Origin: an uncultured Pseudomonadota bacterium
Lineage (GTDB): Bacteria; Pseudomonadota; Gammaproteobacteria; Steroidobacterales; Steroidobacteraceae
Length of the DNA stretch: 64,000 bases
Reading direction: 5' to 3'
Assembly: GCA_903884235.1 (NCBI GenBank)
Contig: CAISEB010000041.1
Location: forward strand, 1-64,000
In this document: piece by piece, positions 8,737 to 18,257 of the stretch
Layout of the letters: each line of letters starts with the position of its first letter
Position numbering within the stretch: position 1 is the stretch's first letter
Made by a program: the position numbers and the translations under genes
Notes under the pieces: generated by a model
Seen by the model: only the letters and a program-made list of their open reading frames with translations
What the model was told of the DNA's origin: nothing
Databases searched by the model: none

Positions 8737-9894
8737 GTGAAAGTGAAGAAACGAGTTATCATCTATCACAACATACTCTGGTCCCGTTATAAGGGGAGAG
8801 TTTTCTCCGAGATCGAGAGAATTCAGAGAACGTCGCCCTCCGAATTCTCGATCTCCTTCATTCAAATCGCTGAGACAGATTCAGATAGGAAATTCCTGGG
8901 CGGCAGCGGCAGGCAAGGTCACGATTATCCTTTTGAATTGCTATACCGAGGTAGCTACGAAGCCATAGGTACCCTACGTCTGTCGCGCCGTCTCCTTACC
9001 CATGCGATTCGTTCAAACGCGGACTTATTGTTGTTACCGGGTTGGGGGAGAGTCGAATTCTGTGCATTGTTGTTTGGAGCGATGGTTTCGGGAAAGAAAG
9101 TTGGAATGTTTTGTGATTCAACCAAGCTCGACAATCCATCTTCTATTTATCGGAATCTTCTAAAGCGTGCATTTGCTCGGTGTTGCGTTGGCTTCTTTTG
9201 TTATGGCGAAAGAGCGCGAGAGTACCTTCTTAGTGTCGGTGCTAGCGAAAAAGGAATATTTATTCGCTGCCAGGCGGCAGCGCTTCCTCCGACTTACGAC
9301 GCTAGAATTGTCCGTGACGCGCGTATTGCCGCTCGCGCGAATCAGCGTCATTCGGCAAGATTTTTGTACGTCGGTAGGCTCTCGCCTGAGAAATGCGTCG
9401 GATCGCTAATTGAGGCGTTCGATATTGTTAGGTCATCTGTTCCTGATGCGATGCTCCGTATCGTGGGCGATGGTCCACTGCGCTATGAAATACAATCTAC
9501 CGTGCAGAGGCTCAATCTCAATAGTTGCGTGGAGGTCGTAGGGTCCCTCACGGAAGGACGACTCGTCGACGAGTACATTCATGCGCTGTGTCTCGTACTT
9601 CCAAGTAGTAGTGAGCCCTGGGGATTGGTAGTGAATGAATCCCTTAGTTATGGATGCCCTGCAATCGTGAGCGATCGATGTGGCTGCATACCGGAGTTGA
9701 TCTCCGACGGAGAAACTGGGCTCGTTTTTTCGGCGCTCAATACTGCGCAGTTAGCAGCGCAAATGATTAGCGCCACCCGTCTGTTTTCATCCACTCCGGT
9801 TGTTGCAGATGCCTGCATAAACCGGATATCAAGGTTTACGCCCCAAGCTGCGGCAGAACAGATTCTCAGCGGAATTTCCGCTGTGCTTAAGTGA
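8737..9894 (+). CDS. Glycosyltransferase, GT4-type (GT-B fold)
   Basis: This 385-residue protein has the C-terminal half of a group 1 (GT4) transferase: FLYVGRLSPEKCVGSLIEAF, RIVGDGPLRYE, VVGSLTEGRLVDEYIHA, PSSSEPWGLVVNESLSYGCP and PELISDGETGLVF. The E-x7-E motif (SEPWGLVVNE) is intact. It starts at GTG 8737 or at GTG 8743. It should add a sugar of the O-unit from a nucleotide-sugar donor at the cytoplasmic membrane. Donor and acceptor are unknown. Confidence 0.8.
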   Translation: MKVKKRVIIYHNILWSRYKGRVFSEIERIQRTSPSEFSISFIQIAETDSDRKFLGGSGRQGHDYPFELLYRGSYEAIGTLRLSRRLLTHAIRSNADLLLLPGWGRVEFCALLFGAMVSGKKVGMFCDSTKLDNPSSIYRNLLKRAFARCCVGFFCYGERAREYLLSVGASEKGIFIRCQAAALPPTYDARIVRDARIAARANQRHSARFLYVGRLSPEKCVGSLIEAFDIVRSSVPDAMLRIVGDGPLRYEIQSTVQRLNLNSCVEVVGSLTEGRLVDEYIHALCLVLPSSSEPWGLVVNESLSYGCPAIVSDRCGCIPELISDGETGLVFSALNTAQLAAQMISATRLFSSTPVVADACINRISRFTPQAAAEQILSGISAVLK

Positions 9895-10095
9895 AATGCC
9901 TGTCAGTTCCTCATCTCTCCGCTATGGTGGGGCCGGAAAAGCACTTTGCATAGGCGAACAAATGCATTTCAATACTTCGTTAGGCGCAGATTCTCCGCTC
10001 GACGAGATGTCGATAGTTGCGCGGTGGGGTCGGCGAATCAGGCCATGGCACGATTTGGAATGTCTTTAATTGAATCCAATTAGGCGTACGACCAA

Positions 10096-11037
10096 ATGGC
10101 AAAAACTGATCAGCGTGAGCACGACGTGCATACGTCGAGCGGAACGAACCAGTCCCGAGAGGGCCAGAATGGGTTTCGACTACTCCTAGCGACACTTCGA
10201 TCGAATGCGCGGCTGTACGTAGTGATCTTCGGTGTTTGTCTGGGTGCATTCGTTGGTTATATTATGTTCACGCCAAAATGGTACCGAGCAGAGACCACGA
10301 TCATACTCGCGGACTCTAAGGCGGCGGCGTCATCGGGGTCGCTTGAGAGTGTCGCGGCCCTAACTGGCTTGCCCCTTGGTTCTACTGCGGGCCAGGAGCC
10401 TCTAGCAATATTGAAATCGCGCAGCTTGTTGCGCGGCTTTATTGAAGAGCGTCAGCTGCTCCCGGTGCTTTTCGCGAATAAGTGGGACGATGAGCGCAAA
10501 AAATGGAAGAGCGGCGATCCTGCAGATCAACCGGATATACGGGATGCGGTCAAAATATTTGACGAAAAGCTCAGAACGGTTGTCGATGACAGAAAGGCCG
10601 GCCTAATTACTCTGCGGGTAATTTGGACAGACCCTGCTATTGCGGCCAGCTGGGCTGAGGGTTTGGTTCGTGCAGTTAACGAAAGAACCCGTGCGGAAGC
10701 GCTAGTTGAGTGTGAGAGGAACGTGTCATATCTTCAGGGTGAACTTAGCCGAGCCGAGGTATTGCCGGTTCAACAGGCTATCGGGAGAGTTTTGGAGTCG
10801 CAGCTTCAGAAGCTGGCGCTAGCGCGAGCAAAAAGCGACTTCTCCTTCAAGTTTGTTGACGTACCGGTACCGCCGAAGCGTGCGTATTGGCCCAATGCCC
10901 GCCTATTGATCATTCCCTTTCTGGTCATTTCTGCATTTCTGTCCGGGATCGCAGTGCTAGCCACTAAGCTCGGCGCGCGCCGCCTTTATTGCATCATTCG
11001 CAGCGCGGTGGGAAATTCGACGGAATATATCGAATGA
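10096..11037 (+). CDS. wzz: Chain-length determinant protein (Wzz family)
   Basis: This 313-residue protein has two membrane segments, at about 46-66 and 270-292, flanking a periplasmic domain. That is the topology of Wzz co-polymerases that set O-antigen chain length. The proline-rich PVPPKRAYWPNARLL before the second segment is the classical Wzz motif, and GAFVGYIMFTPKWYRAETTI marks the first. There is no cytoplasmic kinase domain, so this is the LPS-type and not the capsule tyrosine-kinase type. Confidence 0.85.
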   Translation: MAKTDQREHDVHTSSGTNQSREGQNGFRLLLATLRSNARLYVVIFGVCLGAFVGYIMFTPKWYRAETTIILADSKAAASSGSLESVAALTGLPLGSTAGQEPLAILKSRSLLRGFIEERQLLPVLFANKWDDERKKWKSGDPADQPDIRDAVKIFDEKLRTVVDDRKAGLITLRVIWTDPAIAASWAEGLVRAVNERTRAEALVECERNVSYLQGELSRAEVLPVQQAIGRVLESQLQKLALARAKSDFSFKFVDVPVPPKRAYWPNARLLIIPFLVISAFLSGIAVLATKLGARRLYCIIRSAVGNSTEYIE

Positions 11038-11146
11038 CTGACCTTTACTCGCGGTGCGTCACCTAGGGTCGGGTAGTTGCCCCGACGTATGTTGAAGGTG
11101 AAGTTGCTTTAGAGCCGTGATCCGGGCCCGCTTTCATGCTTCAGAG

Positions 11147-12301
11147 ATGAAAAGAAGACAGATTCTAATAAATGCTTCGAACCTGCATGTAGGAGGCGGC
11201 CTACAGGTTGCGAGTGCTTTTTTGGAGCATATTGCGCTGGGCGCTCTGCAGCTTCCCGATGACGCAGATTTTCACTTCGCTATTTCGAATGCCGTACGCG
11301 CTAATCTCGCAACGGCTGGAATTGATCACCAGATGCTCCGGAACGTCACAGTCTACGACTCAAAAGGCTGGCGTGAGTTAATTAGCTCATCGAGTGTTTT
11401 GCGCCAGCAATACGATGTTGTATTTACGATCTTTGGACCGCTGTATTCGCCGCGCCAGGGCAGGGGATATATAACGGGCTTCGCGCAAGCTTGGATTCTT
11501 GTGCCGTCGGGAGCTTACGGCTATTTCCCGCAGAGTATCCTGTCGCGACTGAAATTTGAACTACAATGGATTTTCTTCCGCCTTTCCGGAGACTTAATAG
11601 TAGAAACTGATCACGTTCGGCGTCTCTTGTGCGCGTACCGAAAATATCCGGAACAGAGGATCCTAGTCGCACCAAACTGCATAGGCGATATATTTCGGGA
11701 TCGGAAGAGATGGGTGATTGATCGCTTCAAATCGATTTCAGAACCAGGGGTTATTCGGATTGGATATCTGGGTCGCGACTATCCACACAAAAACCTTGGG
11801 GTCCTACTAGAAATTGACCGCGTATTAAATGCAGGCGGCAGGCGGTACCGGTTTTACGTCACCCTCTCGCCAAGTGAATGGCGCGGCCGATCACCGGAAT
11901 TCCGTCGTTCGATCGCGAATGTAGGAGAAATCTCAACTGCAGAGTGTCCGCCATTCTATGAAATGCTTGATGCCGCAATTTGCCCAAGCCTATTGGAGTG
12001 CTCCTCTGCCCTGCCGCTCGAGTCAATTTACATGGGTAGGCCTCTATTCTGCTCCGACCGCGCTTTTCATCGTGATGCATTGGGGCAATACGCAAACTAT
12101 TTTGATCCACTCGATGCGATTAGTGCCGCAAGATTAATTGATGATTGGTTTCATTCGCTCGACGACACCCGCAGGGAGCGCTTTTTGACGGAAGCAAAAA
12201 TCTGGGCCGAATCCTGGCCCACTGCGCTCGATCGGTCGAAGCTGTATCTCGCTCGAATTTTATCTCGATGCAGTTCCATGCAATGGAAGCATGCTTCATG
12301 A
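11147..12301 (+). CDS. Glycosyltransferase, GT4-like
   Basis: A start at ATG 11147 gives MKRRQILINASNLHVGGGLQ, which is how this subfamily normally begins. A GTG 30 bp upstream is the alternative. The protein (384 residues) has a glycine-rich N-terminal motif. Later come IRIGYLGRDYPHKNLGVLLE, SPSEWRGRS and CPSLLECSSALPLESIYMG, matching the GT-B C-terminal nucleotide-sugar binding region with a conserved Glu (PLESI). It is probably a cytoplasmic O-unit transferase. The donor sugar is unknown. Confidence 0.72.
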   Translation: MKRRQILINASNLHVGGGLQVASAFLEHIALGALQLPDDADFHFAISNAVRANLATAGIDHQMLRNVTVYDSKGWRELISSSSVLRQQYDVVFTIFGPLYSPRQGRGYITGFAQAWILVPSGAYGYFPQSILSRLKFELQWIFFRLSGDLIVETDHVRRLLCAYRKYPEQRILVAPNCIGDIFRDRKRWVIDRFKSISEPGVIRIGYLGRDYPHKNLGVLLEIDRVLNAGGRRYRFYVTLSPSEWRGRSPEFRRSIANVGEISTAECPPFYEMLDAAICPSLLECSSALPLESIYMGRPLFCSDRAFHRDALGQYANYFDPLDAISAARLIDDWFHSLDDTRRERFLTEAKIWAESWPTALDRSKLYLARILSRCSSMQWKHAS

Positions 12302-12328
12302 CGGCTCGTCGCGAACCCGAGAAACCCC

Positions 12329-13162
12329 ATGAGTCGGCGGCGGAACGCTGAAGTGCGAAGCGCGATACTTGAAAGGTTTTCCACGATAAAGCGGGAAAGC
12401 GGCCTATTTGTCGCCGTTGCACGTGCGCTTAGACATCCTGTTCTTGTGCTCGCCCAGCGCATGAAGCAGGTCGCGTACCGAAATCACGTTCGTATGAAGC
12501 GAACCAACGAGGAGCGGTTTACGTGGATATATAAAAATAATCTCTGGGGCTGCAGAGAATCCGTTAGCGGCTGGGGGTCAACTCTCTCATACACCGAAAA
12601 CATTCGATCTCAACTTCCGCACGCAATTCGCCAACTTGGGATTTCAAGCCTCCTGGATGCTCCTTGCGGCGATTATAATTGGATGCGGGAGGTCGTGGCG
12701 CGCACCGACGTGACTTATATAGGTGGCGATATTGTCTATCCGCTAATTGAGTCCCTTTCGGCGCGATTTTCGACCGACCGCACGAGTTTCATCCAGCTCG
12801 ATATCACTCGGCAGAACCTACCCAAGGCCGACATGATGTTGTGTCGGGATTGTCTTTTTCATTTTTCGGAATGCGATATTTTACGGTTTCTGGAAAACTT
12901 CGCCAATTCGCAAATACCCTTTTTGCTAACGACAACGCATAAGAATCATGAAGAGTTCAAGAATGTCGATATCGAAACGGGGGGGTTCCGCCTGCTTGAT
13001 TTGTTTTCGGCCCCTTACCTATTTTCCGCGGATCCAATTCTTCGCATTGATGACTGGGTCCCACCGGAGCCGCCAAGGGAAGTCTGCGTATGGAGCAGGG
13101 ATCAGGTGCTTGCGTCGCTTCAGCGTATGCGAGATTTCAGGGCGGCCCGTTCAAAATCATAG
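12329..13162 (+). CDS. SAM-dependent methyltransferase (class I)
   Basis: This 277-residue protein contains SSLLDAPCGDYNWM, a class I SAM-binding motif I. It is followed by IGGDIVYPLIESL (the acidic residue after strand 2), DMMLCRDCLFHFSE (motif post-II) and LLTTTHKNHEEFKN. Proteins of this type are common in O-antigen clusters, where they may methylate a sugar. The N-terminal ~60 residues are basic and may anchor it near the membrane. The substrate is inferred only from context. Confidence 0.72.
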   Translation: MSRRRNAEVRSAILERFSTIKRESGLFVAVARALRHPVLVLAQRMKQVAYRNHVRMKRTNEERFTWIYKNNLWGCRESVSGWGSTLSYTENIRSQLPHAIRQLGISSLLDAPCGDYNWMREVVARTDVTYIGGDIVYPLIESLSARFSTDRTSFIQLDITRQNLPKADMMLCRDCLFHFSECDILRFLENFANSQIPFLLTTTHKNHEEFKNVDIETGGFRLLDLFSAPYLFSADPILRIDDWVPPEPPREVCVWSRDQVLASLQRMRDFRAARSKS

Positions 13163-13291
13163 CGAATGATTCGATTTTGCTTCGTCTTACAACCTAGATT
13201 ACACGCCCCAAATTTCTCTCCCTCATCGGAGAGACGCGGCTTGACTTAAGAATCTTTGCGCAAAACATCGCTAGCCCGCCTTGGAAATACA

Positions 13292-14326
13292 ATGTTCACA
13301 GACAAGGTTCTAATGATTACTGGCGGCTCTGGTTCTTTCGGTAATGCTGTGCTGAAGCGATTTCTCGCTACAGACGTCCGAGAGATCAGAATCTTTAGCC
13401 GCGACGAAAAAAAGCAAGATGATATGCGTCGTCGATACCAGCATTCCAAGCTGAAATTCATCATCGGAGACGTTCGAGATGCACGTAGCATCGGATCTGC
13501 CGTCATGGGCGTGGATTACATTTTTCACGCTGCCGCATTGAAGCAAGTGCCTTCATGCGAGTTCTATCCGATGCAGGCAGTGAGAACAAACATACTCGGG
13601 GCGGAGAACCTACTAGATGCCGCAATTTCTGCTGGCGTAAAGCGAGTTGTATGTCTAAGCACCGACAAGGCGGTCTATCCCATAAATGCGATGGGAATTA
13701 GCAAAGCAATGATGGAAAAGGTAATGATCGCCAGCAGTCGCCAGCTCGGAGGTAGTGGACGAGTTATATGTGGCACGCGATATGGCAACGTCATGGCCTC
13801 TCGCGGCTCAGTAATCCCGCTTTTCGTCAGCCAGGCAATGAAGGGTCAGTCGATCACCGTGACGGATCCACGAATGACTCGGTTCATGATGACACTGGAT
13901 GATGCGGTTGAGCTCGTGCTCTATGCGTTTGAAAACGGCAACAACGGTGACATTTTTGTTCAAAAGGCGCCAGCAGCGACCGTCCTCACCCTCGCGACGG
14001 CGATATTGGAGCTATTCGGCAGGAACCCTGCCGACATGAAGGTAATAGGAACTCGGCACGGCGAGAAGTTGTATGAGACTTTGCTAAGTCGAGAGGAGCG
14101 CGTAAGTGCCGAGGATCTGCGCGGATATTTCCGCGTCCCTGTGGATGGCCGAGATCTCAACTACAGCAAGTACTATGAATGCGGTGAGACACGGATATCT
14201 GAAGCGGTCGAGTATACGTCCCATAATACTGAGCAGCTTGATGTCCCTGCGATGAAGCGCCTTTTGCTGAAACTTGATTTCGTCAAATCGGCGGTTTCCG
14301 GAATAGTTCCTGCATTGGAGGATTAG
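13292..14326 (+). CDS. fnlA: UDP-GlcNAc 4,6-dehydratase/5-epimerase (FnlA/WbjB/CapE type)
   Basis: This 344-residue SDR enzyme starts MFTDKVLMITGGSGSFGNAV. It has the Rossmann motif TGGSGSFG, HAAALKQVPSCEFYP, STDKAVYPINAMGISKAMME in place of a classical YxxxK, and CGTRYGNVMASRGSVIP. This is the CapE/WbjB/FnlA pattern that begins UDP-L-FucNAc synthesis from UDP-GlcNAc. An upstream in-frame TTG is not needed; the ATG at 13292 gives the normal family length. It is followed at 2 bp by fnlB and then fnlC, so the complete pathway is present. Confidence 0.88.
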   Translation: MFTDKVLMITGGSGSFGNAVLKRFLATDVREIRIFSRDEKKQDDMRRRYQHSKLKFIIGDVRDARSIGSAVMGVDYIFHAAALKQVPSCEFYPMQAVRTNILGAENLLDAAISAGVKRVVCLSTDKAVYPINAMGISKAMMEKVMIASSRQLGGSGRVICGTRYGNVMASRGSVIPLFVSQAMKGQSITVTDPRMTRFMMTLDDAVELVLYAFENGNNGDIFVQKAPAATVLTLATAILELFGRNPADMKVIGTRHGEKLYETLLSREERVSAEDLRGYFRVPVDGRDLNYSKYYECGETRISEAVEYTSHNTEQLDVPAMKRLLLKLDFVKSAVSGIVPALED

Positions 14327-14328
14327 GA

Positions 14329-15459
14329 GTGATTCGCGTCCTCATTACAGGCTCGGACGGATTTATCGGGCGCAATCTCATTGCGCATCTTAAAACTCGC
14401 CCGGAGGTTGAGATCCGGTGCTTTACGCGACGCGACTCAACCGATTGCCTGCCCTCCCTATTGTGGGGTGTGGATGTCGTCTATCACTTGGCTGGGGTTA
14501 ATCGCCCGTTAGAACCTGACGAATTTAGAGAAGGAAACCATAGGCTCACCCGGTTGCTTTGCACGCTAGTGCACATTGAAGCGAAAAGGCTTGCTCGTTC
14601 GATCTCGTTTGTATTCTCTTCCAGCACTCATGCAGAGTTTGAATCCGAATACGGCGTGAGCAAGCGGCTAGCAGAGAATGAAGTTCTTGCGCTAGCTGGA
14701 TTGAATGGGATTCGACCTTACGTATTTAGACTTCCGAACGTCTTCGGAAAATGGTGCAAGCCTAACTACAATTCCTTCGTCGCGACCTTTTGTCACAACA
14801 TCGCGCGTGATTTTCCTATCGATATTCATAAACCGAATGCTAACGTAACGCTGGTATATATCGACGACGTAATCCGAGAATTCGTTCGTCTGCTCCCCAG
14901 TCCGGAGGTTGGGCCCGACCCAACTGGCTTCCGCGTGGTGCAACCAGAATACAATTCAAGTGTTGGCGAAGTCGCTGAACTCCTTCGGCAGTTTCGTAAG
15001 AGCAGATCAACGTTAAACGTCGGCGACGTTGGTGGCGGTCTTGCCCGGGCGTTGTATTCGACTTATCTCAGCTATTTGCAGCCGAATGAGTTTGCATACT
15101 CCGTTCCTCGCTACCAAGATTCCCGGGGCGTATTTGTTGAGATGGTAAAGACTCCCAGATCGGGGCAATTCTCGTATTTCACAGCTAAGCCGGGAGTTAC
15201 TCGAGGTCGTCACTACCATCATACGAAGACGGAAAAATTCTTGGTTATAAGCGGACGTGCATTGTTTTCATTCGTTTCAGTTGCCACAAATGACGCGCAT
15301 GAAATTGAGGTTAGCGGTGAAGATGGGACGATTGTTGAGTCGATTCCCGGTTGGATTCACGAGGTTTCAAATTTAGGCGCGAATGACTTAGTCGTTGCGA
15401 TATGGGCAAACGAAATTTTTGATCGAAACCTTCCCGATACGTTCCCAGGAGCCCGATAG
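14329..15459 (+). CDS. fnlB: UDP-2-acetamido-2,6-dideoxy-hexulose reductase with C-terminal cupin domain (FnlB/WbjC/CapF type)
   Basis: This 376-residue protein has an N-terminal NAD(P)-dependent SDR domain (LITGSDGFIGRNL, YHLAGVNRP, YGVSKRLAENE, FRLPNVFGKWCKPNYNS). The C-terminal cupin domain (about 260-370) contains GVTRGRHYHHTKTEKFLV and PGWIHEVSN, whose histidines bind metal. This two-domain layout is that of CapF/WbjC/FnlB, step 2 of UDP-L-FucNAc synthesis. The GTG start follows an AGGAG site overlapping the fnlA stop. It overlaps fnlC by one base. Confidence 0.88.
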   Translation: MIRVLITGSDGFIGRNLIAHLKTRPEVEIRCFTRRDSTDCLPSLLWGVDVVYHLAGVNRPLEPDEFREGNHRLTRLLCTLVHIEAKRLARSISFVFSSSTHAEFESEYGVSKRLAENEVLALAGLNGIRPYVFRLPNVFGKWCKPNYNSFVATFCHNIARDFPIDIHKPNANVTLVYIDDVIREFVRLLPSPEVGPDPTGFRVVQPEYNSSVGEVAELLRQFRKSRSTLNVGDVGGGLARALYSTYLSYLQPNEFAYSVPRYQDSRGVFVEMVKTPRSGQFSYFTAKPGVTRGRHYHHTKTEKFLVISGRALFSFVSVATNDAHEIEVSGEDGTIVESIPGWIHEVSNLGANDLVVAIWANEIFDRNLPDTFPGAR

Positions 15460-16604
15460 TGGTCTGTGCATCAAAGATCCGGGTTATGACGGTTGTCGGA
15501 ACAAGGCCTGAGATAATCAGGCTGTCGAGGGTCATTGTCGCGCTGGATCTAAGTTGCGATCATGTCTTGGTGCACACTGGCCAAAATTATGATTATGAAT
15601 TAAACGAGATTTTCTTTGCTGATTTGGGTTTGCGGAAGCCAGATTATTTTCTGGCGGCGGCTTCTCCGGGTGACTCAGCGGCAAAGGTAATTGCGCGCAC
15701 TATTGAAACGATTGATCGAGTGTTAGTTGACGTGGCGCCCGATGCCCTACTGGTACTAGGCGATACGAATAGTTGCCTTTCCGTCATTGCCGCAAAGCGC
15801 AGAAAGATTCCGATCTTTCATATGGAGGCGGGGAATCGTTGTTTCGACGAGCGTGTGCCTGAGGAGACTAATCGCAGAATTGTTGATCACGTGGCTGATA
15901 TAAATCTGACCTATAGCGATATTGCGCGTGAATACCTCCTTAGGGAAGGGCTTCCGGCGGATCGCATAATTAAAGTTGGCAGCCCCATGCTCGAGGTGCT
16001 GAACTGGTCGTCAGCGGAGATTGAGTCCAGTCAGATTTTAGATCAATTGGAATTGGTCAGGGACGGCTATTTTCTAGTTAGCGCGCACCGTGAGGAGAAC
16101 ATCGAACCGGAAGACAGCTTTCGGCGATTAGTGGATGTCCTCAATAGCGTTGCGACGATGTTTGACTTGCCTGTCATTGTGTCGGCACATCCAAGGACGA
16201 GGAATCGAATCGACGAATTGGGTGCAGTTTTCCATCGCAACATTAGATTGCTAAATCCGCTCGGATTCTTTGACTATGTGAAGCTGCAAATGTGTGCGCG
16301 CGCAGTATTGTCGGATAGCGGGACAATTACTGAGGAGGCATCTTTGCTTCAGTTCCCTGCGTTAAATATTCGTGAGGCGCACGAGCGGCCGGAAGGAATG
16401 GAGGAGGCCGTAGTAATGCTGGTCGGCCTGAATGCTACGCGCGTGCTGCAGGGCCTGAGAGTGCTTGGAAATCGCCACGCCGGCGAAAATTCGAAAGTTC
16501 GGCGCGTCCGCGATTATGACGTACCTAATGTCTCTGAGAAGATCGTCCGGATTATTTATAGCTACGTCGACTATGTTAATCGCGTAGTATGGAAAAAATA
16601 TTAG
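15459..16604 (+). CDS. fnlC: UDP-N-acetylglucosamine 2-epimerase family, UDP-L-FucNAc-forming (FnlC/WbjD/CapG type)
   Basis: This 381-residue protein of the WecB fold has VVGTRPEIIRLS, VHTGQNYDYELNE, LVLGDTNSCL, FHMEAGNRCFDERVPEE, SAHREENIEPE and LSDSGTITEEA. The ERVPEE(T)NRR segment and context point to the CapG/FnlC branch, which performs the final C2 epimerisation to UDP-L-FucNAc. The GTG start at 15459 shares a base with the fnlB stop. Because fnlA and fnlB are adjacent, a role as plain WecB (UDP-ManNAc) is less likely. Confidence 0.88.
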   Translation: MVCASKIRVMTVVGTRPEIIRLSRVIVALDLSCDHVLVHTGQNYDYELNEIFFADLGLRKPDYFLAAASPGDSAAKVIARTIETIDRVLVDVAPDALLVLGDTNSCLSVIAAKRRKIPIFHMEAGNRCFDERVPEETNRRIVDHVADINLTYSDIAREYLLREGLPADRIIKVGSPMLEVLNWSSAEIESSQILDQLELVRDGYFLVSAHREENIEPEDSFRRLVDVLNSVATMFDLPVIVSAHPRTRNRIDELGAVFHRNIRLLNPLGFFDYVKLQMCARAVLSDSGTITEEASLLQFPALNIREAHERPEGMEEAVVMLVGLNATRVLQGLRVLGNRHAGENSKVRRVRDYDVPNVSEKIVRIIYSYVDYVNRVVWKKY

Positions 16605-16611
16605 CGCATTT

Positions 16612-17808
16612 ATGCGCCTTATTGTAATTTCCGATGTGTTCCCGCCAATAAGAAATTCTGGGGCCGTCCAGGTCCGGGATTTGTGCGCCGAATTGTTCCG
16701 CCTCGGGCACGATGTTTTGGCTGTGGTGCCGAATCCTGGCTCGACTTCGCACTTCTCGCTCGAAAAGCTTGAAGGTGTCCAAGTTTTGCGCCTGAGTATT
16801 CCACTGCCACGTAGAGCGGGATATATCGGGCGTGCGCTGTCTGAGGCGCAGATGCCTTTTTATATGGCTTTTCACTTTCTTACCGGGCCACTTAGAAATG
16901 ATCAATTCGATGGAATAATTTGGTATTCACCATCGATATTCCACGGGCCGTTCGTTTTTGTCTTGCGCAAGCTAAATCGGTGTCCCAGTTATCTTATAAT
17001 AAGGGACATATTTCCGGAGTGGGCCGTTGATTTGGGTCTATTGAGGCGTGGAATTGCCTTTTGGTTTTTGAAAGCGGTAGCCGCATTTCAATATTGGAAC
17101 GCTAATGTCATAGGAGTTCAAAGTGAGGGTAATGTTGGTTACTTTCGCAATTGGACTCGTCCTCGGCGTCGTCGCATAGAAGTGTTGCCTAATTGGCTGG
17201 CGTCCCCAGGACAGGCGCCTTGCTCAATCAAAATTTGCGACTCTATTTTGGCTAATCGAACGATATTCGTTTACGCGGGCAATATGGGCGTAGCACAAAG
17301 TGTGTCTATCTTTTTGGATGTCGCAGAGCGACTTCGAGATAGAGTCGACGTTGGGTTCTTGTTTGTTGGACGCGGAAATGAGGTTCTCGATTTACGAAGC
17401 CGAGCAGAGAACCTCAAGCTTCGAAACGTTCTGTTTTGCGACGAAATCGAGCCTGATGAGATTCCGGCGCTTTACGCGCAGTGCCACGTTGGGTTGATAG
17501 CGTTAGATGTAAGGCATAGGACGCATAATATTCCCGGAAAATTCTTGACGTACATGCAATGCGGGCTTCCGGTCTTGGCGCGTGTGAATCCTGACAATGA
17601 TTTGACTCGAATTGTTCGAGCCGGGAATGTGGGACTGGTTTCCGAATCAGACTCCGCTGATTTGCTGTTTTGGCTAGCGTGTGAGTTGTTGACGTGGATA
17701 GAAGCGGATCCGGGTATTTCGGCTCGCTGTCGAGCTATTTTCTCTGAGCGATTCTCTGTCACCCAAGTTGCTGGAGTGGTAATTGACGCATTGAACAGCG
17801 CGCAGTGA
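16612..17808 (+). CDS. wbuB: Glycosyltransferase, WbuB-like (probable L-FucNAc transferase)
   Basis: This 398-residue GT4-type protein starts MRLIVISDVFPPIRNSGAVQ. It has YLIIRDIFPEWAVDLGLL, GVQSEGNVGYF, VYAGNMGVAQSV, GRGNEVLDL and IPGKFLTYMQCGLPVLARV. These are the signatures of WbuB-family transferases, which are repeatedly found directly after fnlABC. It probably transfers L-FucNAc from UDP-L-FucNAc to the growing O-unit. It starts 8 bp after fnlC. No initiating transferase (WecA/WbpL type) follows; the cluster ends here, before rpsO. Confidence 0.78.
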   Translation: MRLIVISDVFPPIRNSGAVQVRDLCAELFRLGHDVLAVVPNPGSTSHFSLEKLEGVQVLRLSIPLPRRAGYIGRALSEAQMPFYMAFHFLTGPLRNDQFDGIIWYSPSIFHGPFVFVLRKLNRCPSYLIIRDIFPEWAVDLGLLRRGIAFWFLKAVAAFQYWNANVIGVQSEGNVGYFRNWTRPRRRRIEVLPNWLASPGQAPCSIKICDSILANRTIFVYAGNMGVAQSVSIFLDVAERLRDRVDVGFLFVGRGNEVLDLRSRAENLKLRNVLFCDEIEPDEIPALYAQCHVGLIALDVRHRTHNIPGKFLTYMQCGLPVLARVNPDNDLTRIVRAGNVGLVSESDSADLLFWLACELLTWIEADPGISARCRAIFSERFSVTQVAGVVIDALNSAQ

Positions 17809-17845
17809 CTCGGGAGTACCGATTTAGATTCGGAAGTGCAAATTC

Positions 17846-17875
17846 TTGCTAGAAACAGACTCAGTTTGCTATGAT
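17846..17875 (+). promoter_or_regulatory. Sigma-70 promoter of rpsO-pnp
   Basis: TTGCTA (17846-17851), an 18-bp spacer and TATGAT (17870-17875), the latter preceded by TG (extended -10: TGCTATGAT). Predicted transcription starts near 17882, about 40 bp before the rpsO ATG. It separates the housekeeping rpsO transcript from the O-antigen cluster upstream. Confidence 0.65.
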
Positions 17876-17922
17876 TGGCAGTTCCGTAAGCATGTCAAAA
17901 ATTGGATTCTGAGGTTCTAGTT

Positions 17923-18192
17923 ATGCCACTCGATAACACCGCGAAAGCCGGTATCGTCGCGAAGTTCGCCCGCGGCAAGCAGGATACTGGGTCGCCGGAA
18001 GTTCAGATCGCGCTCCTGTCGGAGCGGATCAACGGTCTCGGCGAGCACTTCAACACCCACAAGCGCGACCATGCGTCCCGCCGTGGCCTCCTGAAGATGG
18101 TCAACCAGCGCCGCAAGCTGCTGGATTACCTCAAGCTCAACGCCCCCGAGCGCTACGCCAAGATCATCGGCGACCTCGGCCTGCGTCGCTAA
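17923..18192 (+). CDS. rpsO: 30S ribosomal protein S15
   Basis: The protein is 89 residues, the exact family length. It contains the S15 signatures [35 protein letters not shown] and LLDYLK. S15 binds 16S rRNA helices 20-22 early in 30S assembly. The ATG at 17923 is chosen; an upstream in-frame GTG would add seven non-conserved residues. The gene order rpsO-pnp is conserved widely. rpsO is often autoregulated through its leader, but no clear pseudoknot was resolved here. Confidence 0.97.
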   Translation: MPLDNTAKAGIVAKFARGKQDTGSPEVQIALLSERINGLGEHFNTHKRDHASRRGLLKMVNQRRKLLDYLKLNAPERYAKIIGDLGLRR

Positions 18193-18208
18193 GCCCAGAC
18201 CCAACCCT

Positions 18209-18240
18209 CGGCCCGCCTCATGGCGGGCCGTTGCGTTTTA
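18209..18240 (+). terminator. Hairpin between rpsO and pnp (terminator/attenuator)
   Basis: A 9-bp perfect stem (CGGCCCGCC at 18209-18217 with GGCGGGCCG at 18222-18230) has a TCAT loop and is followed by TTGCGTTTT. It sits between the rpsO stop and the pnp ribosome-binding site. In E. coli a terminator and RNase III site occupy this position, so it probably lowers read-through into pnp or serves as a processing site. Confidence 0.7.
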
Positions 18241-18257
18241 ATCCAAAGGAATTCCCA

